The notes beneath the pieces are model-generated. The model saw only the letters and a list, made by a program, of their open reading frames with translations, searched no databases and was not told where the DNA came from. From Ponticaulis koreensis DSM 19734 (GTDB lineage Bacteria > Pseudomonadota > Alphaproteobacteria > Caulobacterales > Hyphomonadaceae): a stretch of 64,000 bases of DNA. The stretch's first letter is position 1, and the number at the start of each line of letters is the position of its first letter. The stretch spans positions 1,488,001 through 1,552,000 of the forward strand of contig NZ_ATVJ01000001.1 in assembly GCF_000420665.1 (NCBI RefSeq). Direction: 5' to 3'. The translations under genes and the position numbers were made by a program. This document shows, piece by piece, positions 27,555-35,658 of this stretch.

Positions 27555-28835
27555 TCACTCATTCCCGAAATGGACGGTGAGCCATTGCATAAATGGCCGC
27601 CAGTCCTCGGGGGTGATGCCGTGCGTGCCTTCACGGAACTGAAAGGCAAGGTCAGCATTGGCGTCGAAATCCCAGAGGTTTTCGGCGCTGAATGCATCTC
27701 CTCCCAGAAGCTCATAAATCTCACCTGCTGCGCGTGCAGAGGCAAAACTTCCGCGTGGGTCGGACCATTGGTCACGGGCCGAATTGCCCAGCAGTAGAGG
27801 CCGCGGCGCCATCAGTGCGACTAGCGCGTGCTGATCGAACGGAAGATCCTGTGCGCGGTCTGCATAGAGCGCATAGCTGGGCGTGAACCAGTGCGGGAAG
27901 CTTTCTGTGATGCTGGAAATGGTTTCGCCGACATCATTCTTTTGAAGCGCAGCCCCTGCCGTGCCTGACTGGTGAGAGATCACGCCAGCAATACGGTCAT
28001 CCAGAGCGCCAGCCAGAAGCGAGGATTTGCCGCTGCGTGAATGACCGAACAGAACAATGCGGTCGGCGTCGAGTTCATCGCTCGTTTCGATGTAATCGGT
28101 AATGCGGTGCGCAACCCATGCCCATGTGCCGATTGCAGCATAAGGGCCATGCTCCATCTCGCCTTCGCGGATCGAGCTGAGTGCCGCCATGCCGGTCTCG
28201 ATATTGTCCGGGACCACCATGCCCGGATAGTAGGCGCCATATGCGAAGCCGCGGTCAATCAGCTGCTCCAGAGGCGGAACCTCGATATAGCGGCCGAAGA
28301 CGAACGTTGCGACGGAGTGCATGAACTCCGAGCCGCTTTCGCAATAATCAGGATACGAGACATCAGGCGCTGCAGAAATGCCTTCAAACGGCAGGATTAG
28401 CGCATTCGGGCAGGAGCCTGCGCCCAGAATGACCGGGTGCGGACCCGACGTATTTGGCACAATGAAGTGAACATCCTGACGGAAGGTGTGCTCACCAATG
28501 GCGAGGCGTAGCTGGACTTCACGTAGATGCGCGCGGCCTTCGAGAATATCTGCCGCGATAATCCGGTCAGATACAATCTCGGGCGCAACGGGCGCTGGGA
28601 TAGTGCCATAAACCTGACTGAGCAGCATATTCCGCCAGAACGGCGCGCGTTCTTCAGTCCAGTTTTCAGCTGTGGTGACCTGCTCCATACCGCCATAAGG
28701 GGCCAGCAGGTTGGGCGTTGCGGAGAAGTCGGTTGGTCCGGTGCTGACGCGCGGAAGGCCAACGGTCGAACAGCCGACAATGGCCAATGCAATGAGGGCA
28801 GTAAGCCCGCCCATAATGAATTTCAGAATTCGCAT
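27555..28835 (-). CDS. Alpha/beta-hydrolase lipoprotein, CE15-like
   Basis: The 426-residue protein has a lipoprotein signal with the lipobox VGC at about residue 22 (LAIVGCST). The hydrolase core contains VLFGHSRSGKSSLLAGALDD, where the Ser is the nucleophile in a G-x-S-R-x-G-K motif like that of glucuronoyl esterases (CE15), followed by ISHQSGTAGAAL as in those enzymes. A likely catalytic His is in FREGTHGITPEDW near the C-terminus. CE15 enzymes cleave the ester between lignin and glucuronoxylan; here the GHSRSG motif has His where fungal members often have Cys, and the natural ester is unknown. It converges with the receptor gene with no gap; TGATCA provides both stops. Confidence 0.72.
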   Translation of the reverse strand: MRILKFIMGGLTALIALAIVGCSTVGLPRVSTGPTDFSATPNLLAPYGGMEQVTTAENWTEERAPFWRNMLLSQVYGTIPAPVAPEIVSDRIIAADILEGRAHLREVQLRLAIGEHTFRQDVHFIVPNTSGPHPVILGAGSCPNALILPFEGISAAPDVSYPDYCESGSEFMHSVATFVFGRYIEVPPLEQLIDRGFAYGAYYPGMVVPDNIETGMAALSSIREGEMEHGPYAAIGTWAWVAHRITDYIETSDELDADRIVLFGHSRSGKSSLLAGALDDRIAGVISHQSGTAGAALQKNDVGETISSITESFPHWFTPSYALYADRAQDLPFDQHALVALMAPRPLLLGNSARDQWSDPRGSFASARAAGEIYELLGGDAFSAENLWDFDANADLAFQFREGTHGITPEDWRPFMQWLTVHFGNE

Positions 28836-28938
28836 AAAGGTCCGCGCTCCGCGAAGGTGTCCAGATAGAAGCCGGACCCTAGCACGGAGTTCTCAAAGCG
28901 GTGTTCACAATGACGCGCGTGGCGCGAGAGGTGTGAAC

Positions 28939-29286
28939 TCAGACGATATCGAGCAGTTTGTCGATCGGGCGACCGAGGGTTGCCTTGTCGCCGTTAATGC
29001 CGATAGGACGCTGGATCAGGCGCGGATTGTCGATCATGGCGGCGAACACTTCGTCATCGCTTGCCGTTTCCGGAAGCTCGAACTTTTTTGCGTCCTTGTC
29101 GCGCAAGAATGCGCGCGGGCTGTCGACGCCCATCTTCTTCGCAATGTCGCGCAGCTCGTCTTCGCTAAGCGCGTCGCCGGCATTCATGTATTTGCGAACT
29201 TCATAGGACACGCCCTTCTCATCGAGGAGGGCGAGGCCATTGCGTGAAGTCGAACAATTCGGGTTGTGCAGAACAATATAAGTCAT
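28939..29286 (-). CDS. arsC: ArsC-family reductase (arsenate reductase, glutaredoxin type)
   Basis: The start at 29286 (MTYIVLHNPN) gives 115 residues. It has the active-site loop HNPNCSTSRNGLALL with the catalytic Cys, and the second and third anion-binding Arg motifs in RAFLRDKD and RPIGINGDKATLGRP. The family reduces arsenate with glutathione and glutaredoxin, though close relatives act as other thiol reductases or Spx-like proteins. No arsenite efflux gene is nearby; an ArsR gene lies 17 kb away and is unlikely to be linked. Confidence 0.82.
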   Translation of the reverse strand: MTYIVLHNPNCSTSRNGLALLDEKGVSYEVRKYMNAGDALSEDELRDIAKKMGVDSPRAFLRDKDAKKFELPETASDDEVFAAMIDNPRLIQRPIGINGDKATLGRPIDKLLDIV

Positions 29287-29334
29287 GCGCGATGTCTTAT
29301 TCCGGTGCTCGGGCGGCATCAATAGGCATAACGC

Positions 29335-30099
29335 CTACTGAGGAATATCCTCTGCGACGCCGTATTCGGTAAGGAGCGTATCCAGCGTGCCTTCGGTTTC
29401 CAGGGCTTCATCCAGACGCATCCATGCGCGTGTGCTGTCTGCATCGTCACATGTCGCAAGCACCCATTTGTGCTCGTCGACATAGGTCTCGTCCTCTTCC
29501 AGATACTCGTAAAGCTCCATCAGGTCGGTCTGATAATTGACGCCATCCATCCGTATCGCGCCGAACCCTTCGCCATAATAGCGGATGACTGTAACCGAAT
29601 CGCCTGGGGCAATATCCAGCGTCACCGGCTCTTCAGCTTCGCTTTCAAATGGCCAGACGGTCAGCGTTGCGGCCGTGGTGACGTTTTGTGAGATCGTTTC
29701 TGTTGCGGCGATGAAATGCAGATCGTCTTCTGTGACGCGCGCTTCGTTCCACTGATGGAGCGTTGCGCCGACTTCGATAGGGCAAGAGACGTCAAATTCT
29801 GCGTCTGGATTTGGTGTGGAGCGTGCAGGGATTACAACACCGTCTTCCATGATCGAAATGCCGCTTGGGTATTCGCCCGGCCAGCTATAGTCGACGAACC
29901 AGCTTTCATCATAGTTCGCATCGACGGCGTCCAGAGGTTCAAGGTCTGCAGCAACGGGTTCAGCTTCGGCAGGTGTTTCTACAACCGGCGCTTCTGCTTC
30001 GACTGCTGGCGGCTCGGCTGGTGTCTCCGTCGGTGGTGTTTCTGTCTGCCCGCAGGCGCAGAGTGCGAGTGCGATAAGTGATGGATAAAGTGCTTTCAT
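29335..30099 (-). CDS. Hypothetical lipoprotein
   Basis: The 254-residue product has a lipoprotein signal with lipobox LCAC (Cys at about residue 16) followed by a Pro/Glu/Thr/Ala-rich spacer (about 18-55) and an acidic C-terminal region of about 190 residues with scattered Trp and Tyr and two Cys (DVSCPIE, ATCDDAD). No conserved domain is recognised; an SH3-like or other beta-rich fold is only a guess. It stands alone upstream of arsC and is divergent from the GNAT-amidohydrolase gene. Confidence 0.7.
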   Translation of the reverse strand: MKALYPSLIALALCACGQTETPPTETPAEPPAVEAEAPVVETPAEAEPVAADLEPLDAVDANYDESWFVDYSWPGEYPSGISIMEDGVVIPARSTPNPDAEFDVSCPIEVGATLHQWNEARVTEDDLHFIAATETISQNVTTAATLTVWPFESEAEEPVTLDIAPGDSVTVIRYYGEGFGAIRMDGVNYQTDLMELYEYLEEDETYVDEHKWVLATCDDADSTRAWMRLDEALETEGTLDTLLTEYGVAEDIPQ

Positions 30100-30156
30100 G
30101 GCCGTTCCCCCCGGTCAAATATGCTCTGATTGCCGGCCCGCAGACCCGCCTTAATT

Positions 30157-30177
30157 GAAACAATCACTTATTGTTTC
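30157..30177. promoter_or_regulatory. Inverted repeat in divergent intergenic region
   Basis: GAAACAAT and ATTGTTTC are perfect inverted arms separated by CACTT, between the lipoprotein gene and the GNAT-amidohydrolase gene, which are divergent. The 21-bp length suits an operator for a dimeric regulator. No T tract follows, so it is not a typical terminator. Confidence 0.45.
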
Positions 30178-30315
30178 TGTAGGGAAGCTGAACAGGAGCG
30201 ATTTTTCTGAAAATTCGGGCACACAAAGAGGGGCTTTTAGCCGACTGCTCAAACAATAATCGCTGACTTCAGGTTTTTCTTGAAACCAAACGCATAGAAA
30301 GGCAGTTGAGACTCC

Positions 30316-31863
30316 ATGTCTCAAGAACGCAGAAAATCTTCCGTTACAGTGCGTAACGCTGAACTCGCTGATATCCCTGGTATCGTGGCGCTGACCGGTC
30401 GCATCTATAAAGATGAGCCACCCTATACGCCGGGTATGATCCAGGGACAGATCACCAAATTCCCGCGTGGTCAGTTCGTTGTCGAATATGACGGCGATAT
30501 TGTTGGATATGCGGCGAGCTTCCGTATCTCTGAACGCCTTTGCATGGGACCGCACACCTGGGACTCCATTACCGGTGGCGGCTATGGTGCGCGACATAAT
30601 CCGAAAGGCTCATGGCTTTACGGTATGGAAGTCTGCGTTGATCCGGATCGCCGCCGTCTTCGCATCGGTCAGCGCCTTTATGATGCACGTCAGAGCCTGT
30701 GCGAATCACGTGACATTAAAGGCATCGTCTTTGGCGGACGTCTGCCGGGCTGGGCGCGACGCAAGAAAGCCTATCCGGACCCGGTCGACTATGTGAAAGC
30801 CGTTGAAGAGAAGAAGATCACAGACCCGACGGTCAGCTTCCACCTGAAACAGGGCTTTGAATGTATCGGCGTTCTGCGCGGCTATGCGCCGGATGATGCC
30901 CCATCTGGCGGCTTCGCGACCCATATGGTTTGGCGCAACCCTTATTATAGCGGCGAGACGGACCAGAAAAATCCAAGACACCTTCAGGCAGATTCGGTCC
31001 GCATCTGCACCGTGCAGTTCCAGCAGCGCATGGTGAAAGACTTTGAAGAGTTCATGGGCAATGTGGAATACTTCGTGGACGTTGCGGCGGACTATCGCTG
31101 TGACTTCGTGGTCTTCCCAGAGTTGTTCACGCTCCAGCTTCTCGCTTTCGAAGAGAAACGCCTCTCAGCGGTTGAAGCGATTGAGAGCCTGACGCGCTAC
31201 ACGCCGCGCTTCGTGGATGAAATGCGCCAGCTCGCCATCAGCTATAACATCAACATTATTGGCGGCTCGCACCCGACACGCACCGATGATGGCGACATCC
31301 AGAATGTTGGCTATGTCTTCCTTCGTGATGGCTCTGTCCATGCGCAGGAGAAAATCCACCCGACGCCGGACGAGCGCAGCTGGTGGGGCATTAAGGGCGG
31401 CGATGAGCTGCAGACCATTCTGACCGATTGCGGCCCGATTGGTGTTCTCATCTGTTACGACTCTGAATTCCCGGAGCTGGCCCGCAAGCTGGCCGATGAG
31501 GGCGCGAAAATTCTGTTCGTGCCTTACTGTACTGACAGCCGTCCGGGCCATTTGCGCGTGCGCTATTGCTGTCAGGCACGGGCGATTGAGAACCAGTGTT
31601 ATGTTGTGACCTCGGGTAATGTCGGTAACCTGCCAAACGTGGAGAATATGGACGTCCAGTATGCCCAGTCGGCTATTCTCACGCCATGCGATCTGCCGTT
31701 TGCGCGTGATGGTATTGCCGCCGAAGCGAGTGAAAACGTCGAGACCGTCATCATGACGGATCTTGACCTTCAGGATCTGAACTGGGCCCGCGCCGAAGGT
31801 AGCGTTCAGAACCTCGGTGACCGCCGGTTCGATCTCTACAAAACGCAGTGGAAGGGCAGCTAG
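30316..31863 (+). CDS. GNAT acetyltransferase fused to carbon-nitrogen hydrolase
   Basis: The 515-residue protein joins a GNAT-type acetyltransferase domain (about 8-205, with VCVDPDRRRLRIGQRLYDAR as the acetyl-CoA-binding loop) to a nitrilase-superfamily amidohydrolase domain (about 215-500). The nitrilase catalytic set is visible: Glu in VVFPELFTLQ, Lys in EKIHPTPDE and Cys in VLICYDSEFPE. Such fusions are known in Proteobacteria but the substrate is uncharacterised; omega-amidase or N-acetylated-amide metabolism are options. It overlaps with the inositol-monophosphatase-like gene by spacing of only 7 bp, so the two are likely an operon. Confidence 0.88.
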   Translation: MSQERRKSSVTVRNAELADIPGIVALTGRIYKDEPPYTPGMIQGQITKFPRGQFVVEYDGDIVGYAASFRISERLCMGPHTWDSITGGGYGARHNPKGSWLYGMEVCVDPDRRRLRIGQRLYDARQSLCESRDIKGIVFGGRLPGWARRKKAYPDPVDYVKAVEEKKITDPTVSFHLKQGFECIGVLRGYAPDDAPSGGFATHMVWRNPYYSGETDQKNPRHLQADSVRICTVQFQQRMVKDFEEFMGNVEYFVDVAADYRCDFVVFPELFTLQLLAFEEKRLSAVEAIESLTRYTPRFVDEMRQLAISYNINIIGGSHPTRTDDGDIQNVGYVFLRDGSVHAQEKIHPTPDERSWWGIKGGDELQTILTDCGPIGVLICYDSEFPELARKLADEGAKILFVPYCTDSRPGHLRVRYCCQARAIENQCYVVTSGNVGNLPNVENMDVQYAQSAILTPCDLPFARDGIAAEASENVETVIMTDLDLQDLNWARAEGSVQNLGDRRFDLYKTQWKGS

Positions 31864-31870
31864 ACGCCTG

Positions 31871-32701
31871 ATGCGCTTTGGTGACGAGCATATCGACGTT
31901 CTGGTGGACATTGTCCGCGAGGCAAATGAAACCGAGGTGTTGCCACGGTTTCATGGCCTGTCTGCGGGCGATATCAGCACCAAGAATGGCGCAATCGATG
32001 TCGTTACCGAGGCCGATACCCGCGCCGAGGTGTTCATCACAGAGGCGTTGAAAAAGCTCTATCCGAACGCGCTCGTCTTCGGTGAAGAGGCATACTCTGC
32101 AGACCCTCGCGTTGCTGACGGGCTGGGTGAGGCAGAACTTGCGTTCGTCATCGATCCAGTCGACGGCACGATGAATTTTACGACCGGCTTGTCCATGTTC
32201 GGGACGATTGTGGCTGTCACCGCGAATGGCGAGACGATTGCAGGCCTCCATTATGAGCCGCTGCAAGATAACCGGCTCACCGTTATCCGCGGGGCAGGGG
32301 CTTATGAGTCCACAAAGCACGGTCGATCCGCGAAGCTGAAAGTCGCCGATCCGGTTCCGGTGTCTGAAATGAAGGGCGTCATCAACTGGGCTTATTTCCC
32401 TGAGCCATACCGCTCGCGCGTGCCTGCGCTCATGCCGAAACTACGCTTCGGGACGAGCACCAATTGTTCGGTGTTTGACTATTGGCTCACCTCAACAGGG
32501 CGGTATCACTTTATGGGCAATGCCTCGGGCAATCTCTGGGACCATCTTGCAGGCGTGCTGATGCAGGAAGAAGCGGGCGGCTATGCAGCCCGGTTTGATG
32601 GCTCTGCCTACACGCCGAAGGTCAAAGGCGCTGAAGTGATCTGCGCACCGGACAAAGAAAGCTGGGAAGCGGTTCGCCGCGAGATTTTCGGGATTGGATG
32701 A
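31871..32701 (+). CDS. Inositol monophosphatase family protein
   Basis: The 276-residue protein has the metal and substrate motifs of the family: the Glu pair in GEEAYSADP (about 70-78), DPVDGTMNF (about 96-104) and the WDHLAGVLMQEEAGG motif near residue 218. Members hydrolyse inositol-1-phosphate, fructose-1,6-bisphosphate, histidinol phosphate or 3'-phosphoadenosine-5'-phosphate; the product cannot be decided from motifs. I chose the ATG at 31871, right after the GNAT-hydrolase stop; a longer frame would overlap that gene. It forms an operon with the preceding gene. Confidence 0.87.
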   Translation: MRFGDEHIDVLVDIVREANETEVLPRFHGLSAGDISTKNGAIDVVTEADTRAEVFITEALKKLYPNALVFGEEAYSADPRVADGLGEAELAFVIDPVDGTMNFTTGLSMFGTIVAVTANGETIAGLHYEPLQDNRLTVIRGAGAYESTKHGRSAKLKVADPVPVSEMKGVINWAYFPEPYRSRVPALMPKLRFGTSTNCSVFDYWLTSTGRYHFMGNASGNLWDHLAGVLMQEEAGGYAARFDGSAYTPKVKGAEVICAPDKESWEAVRREIFGIG

Positions 32702-32710
32702 GGAGCCCGA

Positions 32711-33304
32711 TCAGGTCATCACGATGCCTTCTACACGCCCAAACAGCTGTCGTATTTGGTCTTCAGTGAGTTTTTTCTCTTTAGCCAGGAGTGAAATGTC
32801 GATGGTATCAAAGGACAATTCATTGATAGGCTTTGTATACATTTCAGCAAAATAACCAATTTCGTCAGGCCAATCGAGTGTCAAAAGACTGCTGCATACG
32901 CTAGTATTGTGAGGAATGATCATATGATTGGGCGCGAATTTGCTGCTGGCAATGTCGCAGTTGAAAAACCGGCAGAGATGAACGCTCGCTTCGGTAAAGT
33001 CACAATCGCGAATCTCACCGAGATTTTCGTAGATTTCGGCTTTTGTGCCAAAATCATTGCCGACGAATTTGCCCTTGAACTTTACGCCGTGGAGTTTCAC
33101 CCTTAGCCAATTTAACTCGTTTAGTCGAACTTTGGTGCTGAATGATCCGCCTTCGATGACTGACCTGGTCAAGCGTAGATACCAAGCCGTTGCCCTGTTT
33201 GTGATCTGGCAATCTTTCAGAACCGACCCACGTCGCAGGATAAAATCCTCTTTCGGTGCGATGTTGATCGTTTCGCCCTGAAGGGACTGATTATTGATGT
33301 CCAT
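32711..33304 (-). CDS. Hypothetical protein with pentapeptide-like pattern
   Basis: I do not recognise a named family in this 197-residue protein. From about residue 15 to 130 there is a loosely repeated five-residue pattern of hydrophobic core positions, such as RGSVLKDCQI, RSVIEGGSF, LHGVKFKGKF and IRDCDFTEASV, which would fit a right-handed beta-helix of the pentapeptide type. The C-terminal part is helical and charged. The gene is AT-richer than its neighbours and converges with the inositol-monophosphatase-like gene. Confidence 0.55.
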   Translation of the reverse strand: MDINNQSLQGETINIAPKEDFILRRGSVLKDCQITNRATAWYLRLTRSVIEGGSFSTKVRLNELNWLRVKLHGVKFKGKFVGNDFGTKAEIYENLGEIRDCDFTEASVHLCRFFNCDIASSKFAPNHMIIPHNTSVCSSLLTLDWPDEIGYFAEMYTKPINELSFDTIDISLLAKEKKLTEDQIRQLFGRVEGIVMT

Positions 33305-33392
33305 GTGTCACCCGCCCTCAAGCCTGAATAAAATCAAGGGTAGCTGGCGTGGTGTGTTTCGCAACAAAAAGATGTGAATTTTCAGATGCAGA

Positions 33393-34517
33393 TCAGCTGA
33401 TCGTTCCGGCTTCGCGGGCAGCGTCCAGTATCAGGCTTTCCAGCTTTTTCGACTGGATATTCAGATTGAACTTCTCCATGGCGCGGGCGCGGCCTTTTTC
33501 GCCCATCGCGCGGGTCGCGGCAGGATCAGACATGAGCTTTGTCAGCCGGTCTGCGAGCGCGTCTGCATCGCGTTCTTCCACCAGATAGCCTGTCTCACCA
33601 TCCACGACGCATTCGGGAATGCCGGCATGTGCGGTGGCCGCCAGCGCACAGCCAGCAAACATCGCTTCCATACAGACCATTGGCAGGCCTTCGGCGTCGC
33701 CTGAGGCGGCGCGGTTAGACGGTACACAGGCAATGGCGGCTTCTTCGAAATGGCGCGGCATCTCATCGGCCGGGATCCAGCCTGGCAGTTCGGTTTTGAC
33801 GCCAGCGGCCTCGAGGAGCGGCAGAAGCTTGGGCTTCAGCTCACCATCGCCCAGCAGGCGGATGCGCCAGTTTTTCAGGATGTCCGGATCGATCTTTGTG
33901 AGCGCGCGGATAAGGGTTTCAATGCCCTTTTTCTCCATCCAGCGGCCGGCGAAGAGAAGCACGTTCTCTTTCTCGCCGGGCGTGAATTTCTCAGGGTCTA
34001 CGCCATTATACTGGACGACCATTTTCTCGTCCGGCGCGCCCTTGGCCAGAAGCTCACGGCGAATGAAGTCGGAGACGGGCAATAGAAGAGCCGCCTCATC
34101 CCAGAGCGCCTGACGACGACGGTTATAGACGCGCAGAAGACTGTCTTTTGTGTTGCTCGTCTTGGTCGCATCGCCGCCATGATAGGTCACGATCAGCGGT
34201 ATATTCAGGGCCCGCGCGAGTGGCAGCGCATAGGCGCCGGATTTGCCGAAATTGGCGTGAATAGCGACCGGGTTGAAATGCGTCAGCGTCTCTCTCAGCT
34301 CGCGCCCGACAAGGCCCAGCTGTTTGAAACCCGTCTCACCCAGTCCGCCATGAAATGCCCCAAGCTCCAGCGCCTCAAACCCCGGCGGTGTCGGCCCTTT
34401 GCGATCATGCCCGATGAAAAGCGGTTTCAGCGTTTCAAAGGTGTGATAGGCGCGGGGAATAAAGCTCTCCGATGGTGTGAAGAGCTTATCCGAATAGGAG
34501 AGGATGGTGTGAGGCAT
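33393..34517 (-). CDS. Glycosyltransferase family 4 protein
   Basis: The 374-residue protein has GT-B architecture: an N-terminal acceptor domain with HANFGKSGAYALPLARALNIPLIVTYHGGD and a C-terminal nucleotide-sugar domain with FAGRWMEKKGIETLIRA, followed by the E-x7-E motif in DAEGLPMVCMEAM (about 285-297). It is a retaining glycosyltransferase, likely for a surface glycan; the sugar donor is unknown. It follows the TIR-domain gene by 18 bp in the same direction, which makes co-transcription plausible. No other polysaccharide genes are nearby. Confidence 0.85.
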   Translation of the reverse strand: MPHTILSYSDKLFTPSESFIPRAYHTFETLKPLFIGHDRKGPTPPGFEALELGAFHGGLGETGFKQLGLVGRELRETLTHFNPVAIHANFGKSGAYALPLARALNIPLIVTYHGGDATKTSNTKDSLLRVYNRRRQALWDEAALLLPVSDFIRRELLAKGAPDEKMVVQYNGVDPEKFTPGEKENVLLFAGRWMEKKGIETLIRALTKIDPDILKNWRIRLLGDGELKPKLLPLLEAAGVKTELPGWIPADEMPRHFEEAAIACVPSNRAASGDAEGLPMVCMEAMFAGCALAATAHAGIPECVVDGETGYLVEERDADALADRLTKLMSDPAATRAMGEKGRARAMEKFNLNIQSKKLESLILDAAREAGTIS

Positions 34518-34535
34518 GTTCAGTATGATGCTACT

Positions 34536-35618
34536 TTAATTGTTCCACATGGGACGCCAAGAGCCCACCGAACGCAAGAAATCTTCGTCTGTAATCCTTA
34601 GTTCAACCGGTCCTGCACTGTATGGCGCTACCGAGTAATCACCGAAGTGGATGGATATCCCAGAGTGCGTCGCAGAAATTATTTTGGACCAATCCAAACC
34701 GTCTAGTCCCTCTAAAAGCTGCCGTCGCTCATAGCAATTTGGGTTGTTTGAAAGCCGGTCCGCCACGAAATTCTTAAGTCGAGAAATTTGATCTGCGTGA
34801 GGTGTAAAATAGAGGCGCCGAAAGGGGGTGAGACCGAAATTCAAAATTAGAAAATCATTGTTTCCGTGGGCTGCGCCTTCAAAATAGGTATGATGTATGA
34901 AGGTGAAAGAAATATAGTGTTCTGACTTTTCTATACTTTTTAGCTTTACTACGATTTGGTTTTTTGTGCTGAGTTCTGTTATTTTTTCTGGGCAGAGAGA
35001 GCGCATTTCCAAAACTCGCTGCGCAATATTGCCTTTGATGGTCAGATTGACCTCATTACTCAAATGAGCGTTTCCAACAAAATACAGTGCGGGGAGGTCA
35101 TATTCAAATTCGCAACTCTCATCAGAGTAGATGACGGGTGGTGTCGCTGCGTTTAGGAAGATGCCTGAATTTACTGGTTCGATTGCACGCTCAGAGATCG
35201 ATGGATGAGAATTGAGGGCGTCAGAAAGCTTCTCAAAGAAATTAGGATCATTGATGGACACGTATTGAACGTCATACATCCATTCTTTTAAGTCGCTATC
35301 GTCACATCGAATAGCAAGAAATCTGAAATTCGGATCCAGCATTAAGCGGGCGCGTGCCAGTTCCAGCTCGTGCTGGATTGTTCCCGGTTTTTCGGTTGAG
35401 TTTGCGGACGCGAGAAAAACGAATAAGTTGCATGTTTTCACTTCCGCGGTGATGACGTCGTGCCAATTCTGGCTCGGCGCTATTTTATGCGTATCACGAA
35501 AGTTTTCGATTCTAAGGTCGTTGAAAAACCTTTGGACGTAGTCGCAATGATTTGCATCCTCTCGCGCATAGGAAAGAAACGCTTTAAAGTCTGTAGCGGC
35601 AGGGCAATTCTTGTTCAT
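34536..35618 (-). CDS. TIR domain protein with C-terminal DUF3298/RsiV-like domain
   Basis: The 360-residue protein opens with a TIR domain (about 10-130): FKAFLSYARED as the first strand with the typical (F/V)-(I/L)-S-(Y/H) motif, the LFVFLASANS segment, and the IQHELELA helix whose Glu fits the catalytic residue of NAD-cleaving TIR domains. Residues about 170-360 resemble the DUF4163/DUF3298 pair of RsiV and PdaC, best seen in IHHTYFEGAAHGNNDFLILN and LFTPHAD-like and VAPYSAGP segments. No signal peptide or membrane helix is present. TIR NADases act in bacterial defence and stress; the partner sensor here would be the fused domain. It is AT-richer than the flanking metabolic genes. The DUF3298 assignment is tentative. 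Confidence 0.68.
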   Translation of the reverse strand: MNKNCPAATDFKAFLSYAREDANHCDYVQRFFNDLRIENFRDTHKIAPSQNWHDVITAEVKTCNLFVFLASANSTEKPGTIQHELELARARLMLDPNFRFLAIRCDDSDLKEWMYDVQYVSINDPNFFEKLSDALNSHPSISERAIEPVNSGIFLNAATPPVIYSDESCEFEYDLPALYFVGNAHLSNEVNLTIKGNIAQRVLEMRSLCPEKITELSTKNQIVVKLKSIEKSEHYISFTFIHHTYFEGAAHGNNDFLILNFGLTPFRRLYFTPHADQISRLKNFVADRLSNNPNCYERRQLLEGLDGLDWSKIISATHSGISIHFGDYSVAPYSAGPVELRITDEDFLRSVGSWRPMWNN

Positions 35619-35658
35619 TACTGTGTTTATTCCTCGCCCTGCCCGCTTTGGTTCTTAC

